A stretch of DNA of 64,000 bases. It comes from Streptomyces sp. MA5143a (GTDB lineage Bacteria; Actinomycetota; Actinomycetes; Streptomycetales; Streptomycetaceae). Shown here piece by piece: positions 16,277 to 23,467 of the stretch. Within the stretch, counting starts at the first letter, position 1. Each line of letters begins with the position of its first letter. The position numbers and the translations under genes are program-made. A model generated the notes under the pieces. It ran no database searches, was not told where the DNA came from, and saw nothing but the letters and a program-made list of their open reading frames with translations. Location: contig NZ_OLMK01000067.1 of assembly GCF_900290235.1 (NCBI RefSeq), positions 1 through 64,000 on the forward strand. The letters run 5' to 3'.

Positions 16277-19200
16277 TCAGCCCCGCCGCCGCCCCCAGCC
16301 ACGACCCCGCCCCTCGTCCGGATCGTCCGAGTCGTGCGGCCCCAACAGCTCGTCCGCCAGCGTCGGCAGATCGTCGAGCGGCGTCTCCTCGGCCCAGTCG
16401 GACCTCTGCCGACGCCGAGGAGTCCCCTCCTCGTCGACCTGCGGCAGCTCCCGCGTCCGCTCCCCGGCCCCATCCGGCGCGGGCCGCTCGTCCCGGAAGA
16501 ACCCCGGCGGCACCCGATCCTCACGCACCGGCGGCAGCACAGCGGTCTCGTCAGCCGCCCCCGGAGGCACCGGCGGCAGCACCGCGGTCTCGTCCTCAGC
16601 CCGCGCCCCCGCCCCCGCCCCGAACGCGGAACCCGACGACGCGGCCCCTGACCCGGCCCCTTCCTCCGACGGCTCAGGCGGCCGAGGCAACTTCGCCGTG
16701 GTCTCGGAATCCGTCGCTCCCCCGGGCCGAACCGGCGGCAGCACCGCCGTCTCGTCCCACGGCCCCCCGGACGCGTTCGTGGGCGTCACCACAGGCGTGG
16801 GCACGGTGACGTCACCCGAACCGCCCCGCCCAGCCCCGTCACGCCCAGCCCCGTCACGCCCCTCGGCCCCGTCACGCAGCTCGGTCCCGTCGCCCCGTTC
16901 GCCCCCCGCGGCCCGACCGCCACGCTCCCCCTCGCCGTCAGCCCCCAGGGAAAGCCCGGCATCCCGAGGCGCCGCAGCCGCAGCCGCAGCCGCAGCCGCC
17001 GTCTCAGCCGCCCGGGCAACCGCCGCGGCACGCTCCGCCGCAGCGACCCGCTCCGCCTCCGCGGCAGCCGCTGCCGCCCGCGCGGCCTCCGCGACCCGCT
17101 CGGCCTCCGCGGCGGCGGCCCGCTCCGCGGCGATCCGTCGCGCCTCCTCGGCGCGCAACAGCGCTTCCTCGGCCTTGCGCTGCTTCTCCAGGCGGAGCGC
17201 CTCCGCCTCCGCGCGCAGTCGCTGCTCCTCAGCGGCCTGCCGACGTCGCCGCTCCTCCTCGACCCGGCGGCGTTCCTCCTCCTCGGCGCGGGCCTTCTCC
17301 TCCGCGAGGAGCCGTGCCTGCTCCTCCTCGGCGCGGCGCTGCGCTTCCTCTGCCCGTCGCCGGGCCTCCTCGGCCTGCCGTTCGGCCTCGCGCCGCTGCG
17401 CCTCCTCCAGCTCGCGCCGCTTGCGCTCCTCCTCCTCGGCGCGCAGCCGGGCGAGCTCCTCCTGGCGCTCCCGCTCGAGCCGCTCTTCCTCGGCCTTGCG
17501 GGCGGCCTCTTCCTCGGCCTTCTTGCGGGCCTCCTCCTCGGCCTTGCGCCGCGCCTCCTCCTGCGCCTTCACCTCGGCCTCGGACAGCGGGAGCATCACG
17601 TCGAGGCGGTGCCGGATGACGGTGGTGACGGCTTCCGCGTCCTGCCCGCCGTCGACGACCAGGTACCGTCCGGCGTCGGCGGCGGCGAGCGTAAGGAATC
17701 CGGCCCGTACGCGCTCGTGGAACTCGGCCGGCTCGGACTCCAGCCGGTCCGGCGCCTCGGTGAACCGCTCCCTGGCCGCTTCGGGCGAGACGTCCAGAAG
17801 CACCGTCAGATGCGGTACGAGTCCGTTCGTGGCCCACCGCGAGATCCGGGCGATCTCGGTCGGCGAGAGGTCCCGGCCGGCTCCCTGGTACGCGACGGAG
17901 GAGTCGATGTACCGGTCGGAGATGACGACGGCGCCCCGCTCCAGCGCGGGCCGCACCACGGTGTCCACGTGTTCCGCGCGGTCCGCCGCGTACAGCAGGG
18001 CCTCGGCGCGGTGGGACAGTCCGGCGCTGGACACGTCGAGGAGGATCGACCGCAGCCGCTTGCCCACGGGGGTGGCGCCGGGCTCGCGGGTCACGACGAC
18101 CTCGTGCCCCTTGGCGCGGATCCACTCGGCGAGCGCCTCGACCTGGGTGGACTTGCCGGCGCCGTCGCCGCCCTCCAGGGCGATGAAGAACCCGGTCCCG
18201 GCCGGTGCCTGGTCGGGGTCGTCGCCGCCGAGCAGCGCGTCCCGCAGGTCGTGCCGCAGCGGCACTCCGGACCGGTCGTCGACCTTGGCGAGGACGAGCG
18301 CGGCGACCGGCAGCAGCAGCGCCCCGACCAGCATCAGGGTGAACGCGGCGCCGCCGTGCGCGAACACGAACTTGCCGTTCTCCAGCCGGTGCGGGCCGAT
18401 GGCGGCGGCGACCAGCGGGGCGACGACGGCGGCGAGCGCGACGAAGACGCGGACGACCGCGTGGAGGTGCTCGGTGGTCCGGGCCCGCCGGAACTCCTCG
18501 GCCTCCTGGTCGAGGAGCGTGTGCCCGGTGTTGGCGGCGATGCCCGCGGCGACGCCCGCCAGCCCGAAGATCAGGACGACGCTGGTGACGTCCGGCACGA
18601 GTCCGCCGGCGAGCAGTGCGACACCGGTGAAGGCGATGGCCAGGGCGAGGAGCCGACGGCGGGACAGCGCCGGCAGCAGGGAGGGCGCCCGGCGGATGCC
18701 GAGGCCCACGCCGCCGGTCAGCGCGACGACCAGCAGGCCGTAGAGCACGGGGCCGCCGCCCAGGTCCTTGGCGTGCAGCACGGCGACGGCGACCGCGGCG
18801 GCGACCGCGCCGGCGACCGCCGCGCACGCGGGCACCAGGATCGGGATGGCGCCCGTGCGGCCCTTGTCGACGCCCGTGCCGGTCCTGGGCCGGCGCAGCC
18901 CCTCCAGCGGGGACCGCGCGCGGGGGGTGCGCGTCTTGGGCAGTTCGAGGAAGGTCACCACCGACAGCGAGGCGGCGAAGAGTCCGGCGGCGACGTACGA
19001 GGCGAGCGCCGCCTGGTGCTGGCCGAACCAGTCGAGGCCGGCGCCCAGCAGGTTGTTGAGCAGCGCCACGACGACGAGGGTGGCGGCCGCGAGGGGCACC
19101 GCCACGAATCCGGTGCGCAGGGACAGGCGTCGCAGTGCGTCCATGTGGTCCGGCAGCGGGCGTACGGTCGCGCCCTCCAGCGGCGGCGCGGGCAGCAGCG

Positions 19201-19717
19201 CGGGCGCCGCGCTCTCCCGGCAGACCGTCCAGAACCGCTCGGCGACACCGGTCACGAAGACGGTCACCAGGAGCACCGCGAGCGCGTTGTCGGATGTCCA
19301 GTCGATCCACAGGGGCGCGACGATCAGCAGCAGGACACGCAGCCCGTCCGCGCCGACCATGGTCCAGCGGCGGTCGAGCGGGCCGTCCTGCGAGGTCAGC
19401 GAGGTGAGGGGGCCGAGGAGTACGGCACCGAAGAGCAGGGTCGCGAGGACCCGCGTGCCGAAGACGACGGCGACGGTCAGGGCGACGCCCCGGTACCCGC
19501 CCCCGAACGCCTCCTCGGCGATCGCCGTCTGGAAGACCAGGAGGACCAGGACGAACAGGGCGAGGACATCGCCCACGCCGCCCACGAGCTGTGCGCTCCA
19601 CAGCCGTTTCAGCTGAGGTCGGCGCAAGAGCGCCCGTACCGCACGCTCCCTGGAGTCGGCTGCCAGGGCGTCGTCGGGGGCCGGAGTCAGGGCAGTCGGC
19701 TGCTCGCCTCGCATCAT
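16277..19717 (-). CDS. tmk: MFS-like membrane domain fused to thymidylate kinase with coiled-coil and acidic tail
   Basis: A 1146-residue protein with four parts. Residues about 30-500 form a polytopic MFS-like region with about 10-12 helices. Residues about 525-735 are a complete thymidylate kinase that phosphorylates dTMP to dTDP for DNA synthesis: P-loop FIALEGGDGAGKSTQ, TREPG, DRYIDSSVAYQGAGRDL, and HLTVLLDVSPEAA. Residues about 740-930 are an uninterrupted Glu/Arg/Lys/Ala heptad-rich coiled coil. The last 200 residues are disordered and carry three DETAVLPPV repeats. Ordinary Tmk is only about 210 residues. Fusion to a membrane domain is a known actinobacterial feature and would place dTDP synthesis at the membrane. 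The gene precedes holB. Confidence 0.93.
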   Translation of the reverse strand: MMRGEQPTALTPAPDDALAADSRERAVRALLRRPQLKRLWSAQLVGGVGDVLALFVLVLLVFQTAIAEEAFGGGYRGVALTVAVVFGTRVLATLLFGAVLLGPLTSLTSQDGPLDRRWTMVGADGLRVLLLIVAPLWIDWTSDNALAVLLVTVFVTGVAERFWTVCRESAAPALLPAPPLEGATVRPLPDHMDALRRLSLRTGFVAVPLAAATLVVVALLNNLLGAGLDWFGQHQAALASYVAAGLFAASLSVVTFLELPKTRTPRARSPLEGLRRPRTGTGVDKGRTGAIPILVPACAAVAGAVAAAVAVAVLHAKDLGGGPVLYGLLVVALTGGVGLGIRRAPSLLPALSRRRLLALAIAFTGVALLAGGLVPDVTSVVLIFGLAGVAAGIAANTGHTLLDQEAEEFRRARTTEHLHAVVRVFVALAAVVAPLVAAAIGPHRLENGKFVFAHGGAAFTLMLVGALLLPVAALVLAKVDDRSGVPLRHDLRDALLGGDDPDQAPAGTGFFIALEGGDGAGKSTQVEALAEWIRAKGHEVVVTREPGATPVGKRLRSILLDVSSAGLSHRAEALLYAADRAEHVDTVVRPALERGAVVISDRYIDSSVAYQGAGRDLSPTEIARISRWATNGLVPHLTVLLDVSPEAARERFTEAPDRLESEPAEFHERVRAGFLTLAAADAGRYLVVDGGQDAEAVTTVIRHRLDVMLPLSEAEVKAQEEARRKAEEEARKKAEEEAARKAEEERLERERQEELARLRAEEEERKRRELEEAQRREAERQAEEARRRAEEAQRRAEEEQARLLAEEKARAEEEERRRVEEERRRRQAAEEQRLRAEAEALRLEKQRKAEEALLRAEEARRIAAERAAAAEAERVAEAARAAAAAAEAERVAAAERAAAVARAAETAAAAAAAAAAPRDAGLSLGADGEGERGGRAAGGERGDGTELRDGAEGRDGAGRDGAGRGGSGDVTVPTPVVTPTNASGGPWDETAVLPPVRPGGATDSETTAKLPRPPEPSEEGAGSGAASSGSAFGAGAGARAEDETAVLPPVPPGAADETAVLPPVREDRVPPGFFRDERPAPDGAGERTRELPQVDEEGTPRRRQRSDWAEETPLDDLPTLADELLGPHDSDDPDEGRGRGWGRRRG

Positions 19718-19857
19718 GCTTTCAGCCTATCGGCACCCACCGACACCCCGGACCGACGCCCGAACGCACGCACACGTCGCCACCAACTCGTGTAAAAAGC
19801 GCGGGTTCAGCGAAGCCGAGGTGAAGATTTCAGCCACCGCTCGGCGCCACCGCCGCC

Positions 19858-19894
19858 AAAGGGGCGCGGGGAACTGCGCGACCAGCCACGACGC
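19858..19894. repeat. Streptomyces interspersed repeat with GGGGCGCGGGGAACTGCGCGA core
   Basis: The short sequence AGGGGCGCGGGGAACTGCG followed by CGACCAGCCACGACG is, as far as I remember, one of the most frequent intergenic sequences in Streptomyces chromosomes. Its core folds as CGCG-gggaact-GCGCG-type hairpin. It lies in the interval between topA (3' end) and tmk (5' end). No function is established to my knowledge. Confidence 0.6.
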
Positions 19895-20006
19895 TCCCGC
19901 ACCCGCGCACCGTGCCCGAACTCCCGAGCCCTTGGGCGCTCGGCGCTCACGAACCGCCGGGCGCCCGACGGCTTTCAACCGGACGCCCGACGCCGCTCGA
20001 CGCCTC

Positions 20007-22859
20007 TCAGCCCTCGGACGACGCCGCGGTCTTCTTCGCAGCCGCCGTCTTCGCAGGCGTGGCCTTCTTCGCCGGCGCCGCCTTCTTCGCGGTGGCGGTC
20101 TTCTTCGCGGCCGTCTTCTTCGCCGGCGCCGCCTTCTTCGCGGCGGCCGTCTTCGCCGTGGTCGCCTTCTTCGCGGGCGCCTTCTTCGCCGTCTTCTTGG
20201 CCGGCCCCTTCGCCCGCTTCTCCGCGAGCAGCTCGAACCCGCGCTCGGGCGTGATCGTCTCCACGCTGTCGCCGGACCGCAGCGTCGCGTTGGTCTCGCC
20301 GTCGGTGACGTACGGCCCGAAGCGGCCGTCCTTCACCACGACCGGCTTGCCGCTGACGGGGTCCGCGCCCAGCTCCTTCAGCGGCGGCTTGGCGGCGGCC
20401 CGCCCCCGCTGCTTGGGCTGGGAGTAGATCTCCAGCGCCTCTTCCAGCGTGATCGTGAACAGCTGGTCCTCGGACTGGAGGGAGCGCGAGTCCGTGCCCT
20501 TCTTCAGGTACGGCCCGTACCGCCCGTTCTGCGCGGTGATCTCCTGGCCCTCCGCGTCCGCGCCGACGACACGCGGCAGCGACATCAGCTTCAGGGCGTC
20601 GTCGAGCGTGACGGTGTCCAGGGACATCGTCTTGAACAGGGAGGCCGTCCGCGGCTTGACCGCGTTCTTGCCCGTCTTCGGGGTGCCCTCGGGGAGGATC
20701 TCCGTGACGTAGGGCCCGTAACGGCCGTCCTTGGCGACGATCTGGTGGCCGGTGGCCGGGTCGGCACCCAGCTCGAAGTCACCGCTGGGCTTCGCCAGCA
20801 GTTCCTCCGCCAGTTCGACGTTCAGCTCGTCGGGCGCCAGGTCCTCGGGGATGTCGGCCCGCTGGTGCCCCTCGCTGTCCTTCTCGCCGCGCTCGATGTA
20901 GGGGCCGTAGCGTCCGACACGGAGCACGATGTCGTTGCCGACGGGGAACGAGGACACCTCGCGCGCGTCGATGGCGCCCAGGTCGGTGACCAGTTCCTTC
21001 AGTCCGCCGAGGTGGTCGCCGTCGCCGTTGCCGGCCTCGGCGGCCGCGCCGATGTCCCCGGTGCTCTCGCCGAAGTAGAACCGCTTCAGCCACGGCACGG
21101 ACTGGGCCTCGCCACGGGCGATGCGGTCGAGGTCGTCCTCCATCTTCGCGGTGAAGTCGTAGTCGACGAGTCGACCGAAGTGCTTCTCCAGGAGGTTGAC
21201 CACGGCGAAGGACAGGAAGGACGGCACGAGGGCCGTGCCCTTCTTGAAGACGTAGCCGCGGTCGAGGATCGTGCCGATGATCGACGCGTAGGTCGACGGG
21301 CGGCCGATCTCGCGCTCCTCGAGCTCCTTGACCAGGCTGGCCTCGGTGTAGCGGGCGGGCGGCTTGGTGGCGTGCCCGTCGACCGTGATCTCCTCGGCGG
21401 CCAGCGCGTCGCCCTCGGTGACCTGCGGCAGTCGGCGCTCGCGGTCGTCCAGCTCGGCGTTCGGGTCGTCGGCGCCCTCGACGTAGGCCTTGAGGAAGCC
21501 GTGGAAGGTGATCGTCTTGCCGGAGGCGCTGAACTCGGCGTCCCGGCCGTCGGAGGCGGTGCCGCCGATCTTGACGGTGACGGAGTTGCCGGTCGCGTCC
21601 TTCATCTGGGAGGCGACGGTCCGCTTCCAGATCAGCTCGTACAGCTTGAACTGGTCGCCGGTCAGACCGGTCTCCGCGGGCGTACGGAAACGATCACCCG
21701 AGGGTCGGATCGCCTCGTGCGCCTCCTGCGCGTTCTTGACCTTCCCGGCGTACGTCCGGGGCTGCGCCGGCAGGTAGTCGGCGCCGTACAGCTGGGTGAC
21801 CTGGGCGCGGGCGGCGGCCACGGCGGTGTCGCTGAGCGTCGTGGAGTCCGTACGCATGTAGGTGATGAAGCCGTTCTCGTACAGCTTCTGCGCCACCTGC
21901 ATGGTCGCCTTGGCCCCGAAGCCGAGCTTGCGCGAGGCCTCCTGCTGGAGCGTCGTCGTACGGAACGGGGCGTACGGCGAGCGGCGGTACGGCTTGGACT
22001 CGACGGAGCGGACGGAGAAGCGGGTGTTCTCCAGGGCGGCGGCCAGCGCGCGGGCGTTCGCCTCGTCGAGGTGCAGGACGTTCGCGCCCTTGAGCTGCCC
22101 CAGCGAGTCGAAGTCGCGGCCCTGGGCGACCCGGCGGCCGTCGACGGACTGCAGGCGGGCGACCAGGGACGACGGGTCGGACGGGTCGCCGGCACGGCCG
22201 GTGGAGAAAGTGCCGGTCAGGTCCCAGTACTCGGCCGAGCGGAACGCGATCCGCTCGCGCTCCCGCTCCACGACGAGCCGTGTCGCCACGGACTGGACAC
22301 GGCCCGCGGACAGCCGGGGCATGACCTTCTTCCACAGGACCGGCGAGACCTCGTAGCCGTAGAGGCGGTCGAGGATGCGGCGGGTCTCCTGGGCGTCGAC
22401 GAGCCTCTGGTTGAGCTGGCGCGGGTTGGCGACGGCGGCCTGGATCGCGGCCTTGGTGATCTCGTGGAAGACCATCCGCTTGACCGGGACCTTGGGCTTG
22501 AGGACCTCCTGGAGGTGCCAGGCGATGGCCTCGCCCTCCCGGTCCTCATCGGTGGCGAGGTAGAGCTCGTCGGAGTCCTTCAGCAGGTCCTTGAGCTTCT
22601 TGACCTGCGCCTTCTTGTCCGCGTTGACCACATAGATGGGCGCGAAGTCATGTTCGACGTCCACGCCGAGGCGACGGACCTCGCCGGTGTACTTCTCCGG
22701 CACCTCCGCGGCGCCGTTGGGAAGGTCGCGGATGTGCCCGACGCTCGCCTCGACGATGTAGCCGGGGCCGAGATAGCCCTTGATCGTCTTCGCCTTGGCA
22801 GGCGACTCGACGATGACGAGTCGGCGGCCGCCCTTCGCGGTCTCGCTGGTCGGGGACAA
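20007..22859 (-). CDS. topA: DNA topoisomerase I
   Basis: Type IA topoisomerase that relaxes negative supercoils. I start at TTG 22859, giving SPTSETAKGGRRLVIVESPA and a 950-residue protein, close to known streptomycete TopA; the GTG at 22925 would add 22 residues unlike other TopA starts. The Toprim domain opens the protein (VIVESPAKAKTIKGYLG and TDEDREGEAIAWH with its acidic metal triad). The catalytic tyrosine is Tyr334 in GFITYMRTDST. The C-terminus lacks classic zinc fingers and instead has repeated YGPY-type Topo_C_Rpt units (for example NGRYGPYLKKG, DGRFGPYVTDGE). It ends in a Lys/Ala tail of about 70 residues, which in actinobacterial TopA supports DNA binding and processivity. Confidence 0.96.
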   Translation of the reverse strand: MSPTSETAKGGRRLVIVESPAKAKTIKGYLGPGYIVEASVGHIRDLPNGAAEVPEKYTGEVRRLGVDVEHDFAPIYVVNADKKAQVKKLKDLLKDSDELYLATDEDREGEAIAWHLQEVLKPKVPVKRMVFHEITKAAIQAAVANPRQLNQRLVDAQETRRILDRLYGYEVSPVLWKKVMPRLSAGRVQSVATRLVVERERERIAFRSAEYWDLTGTFSTGRAGDPSDPSSLVARLQSVDGRRVAQGRDFDSLGQLKGANVLHLDEANARALAAALENTRFSVRSVESKPYRRSPYAPFRTTTLQQEASRKLGFGAKATMQVAQKLYENGFITYMRTDSTTLSDTAVAAARAQVTQLYGADYLPAQPRTYAGKVKNAQEAHEAIRPSGDRFRTPAETGLTGDQFKLYELIWKRTVASQMKDATGNSVTVKIGGTASDGRDAEFSASGKTITFHGFLKAYVEGADDPNAELDDRERRLPQVTEGDALAAEEITVDGHATKPPARYTEASLVKELEEREIGRPSTYASIIGTILDRGYVFKKGTALVPSFLSFAVVNLLEKHFGRLVDYDFTAKMEDDLDRIARGEAQSVPWLKRFYFGESTGDIGAAAEAGNGDGDHLGGLKELVTDLGAIDAREVSSFPVGNDIVLRVGRYGPYIERGEKDSEGHQRADIPEDLAPDELNVELAEELLAKPSGDFELGADPATGHQIVAKDGRYGPYVTEILPEGTPKTGKNAVKPRTASLFKTMSLDTVTLDDALKLMSLPRVVGADAEGQEITAQNGRYGPYLKKGTDSRSLQSEDQLFTITLEEALEIYSQPKQRGRAAAKPPLKELGADPVSGKPVVVKDGRFGPYVTDGETNATLRSGDSVETITPERGFELLAEKRAKGPAKKTAKKAPAKKATTAKTAAAKKAAPAKKTAAKKTATAKKAAPAKKATPAKTAAAKKTAASSEG

Positions 22860-23172
22860 CTTCGCTCTTCTCTCCGGTCGACGCTGGGATCTCCCCGGGG
22901 TCGCCTTGTGTCCGGGGTCGGGCACCCCGGAGGCCGGTGCCTCGCAGGAGGCGCGGCCATGAGCCCGGGGATGGGGTCATGCTGACGCTGCGGAGTGTGA
23001 CGGTACATCCCGCCCCCGTGTCAAACGGGAAAAGCCCGCAACGGCCACTCGAACGGTAACCCGACTACCGCCATTCCTGCCGCCCGGCGTGTTCACCGGC
23101 CCTTCCGGACCGATGCGGAGGGTCACCCCGTGGTCACCCTGCCCGCTTCCTGCTCCGGCGTCCGGAGCACCC
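22860..23172. other. 313-base interval between topA and a small membrane gene
   Basis: Probably the promoter and leader of topA on the minus strand. I see no convincing gene. A hairpin at the far end is described separately. Two GGTCACC copies in 23121-23138 are direct repeats with no known meaning. Confidence 0.5.
23151..23169 (-). terminator. short GC-rich hairpin after the small membrane gene
   Basis: TGCTCCGG (23151-23158), three-base loop, CCGGAGCA (23162-23169): a perfect 8-bp stem four bases past the stop of the small membrane protein gene on the minus strand. It has no U-run, as is common for streptomycete terminators. Confidence 0.65.
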
Positions 23173-23370
23173 TCAGATCTGCGCGAAGCACCACGCGCCG
23201 AGCAGGAGGGCGGCGACCGCGGCGACGCCGGCGAGCGTTGCCGACATCACAGGGCGCACCCCGTGCGCGACCGGCAGTCCCTGCCGCAGCCGGACGGTGG
23301 TCCACAGCAGCAGTCCGCCCCCGAACAGGGCGAACACCACTCCCGCGAAGATCGCCGATTCGCTCTCCAT
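23173..23370 (-). CDS. small two-helix membrane protein
   Basis: A 65-residue protein starting at the ATG at 23370 (MESESAIFAGVVFALFGGG). Two hydrophobic stretches, about residues 7-24 and 43-62, are separated by a short basic loop (RLRQGLPVAHGVRP), so it should span the membrane twice. No family is recognised. It lies between topA and the membrane Ser/Thr kinase on the same strand and may share a transcript with the kinase, whose stop is about 100 bases upstream. Confidence 0.7.
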   Translation of the reverse strand: MESESAIFAGVVFALFGGGLLLWTTVRLRQGLPVAHGVRPVMSATLAGVAAVAALLLGAWCFAQI

Positions 23371-23467
23371 GTCCCGCTCTCCCACCCCTCGACACCCAGG
23401 GAGGGGAGGCTGGCACGCACGGGAAGCGGACACACGAACCCGAGGTGAACGCGAGGCGTCCGGGGCC

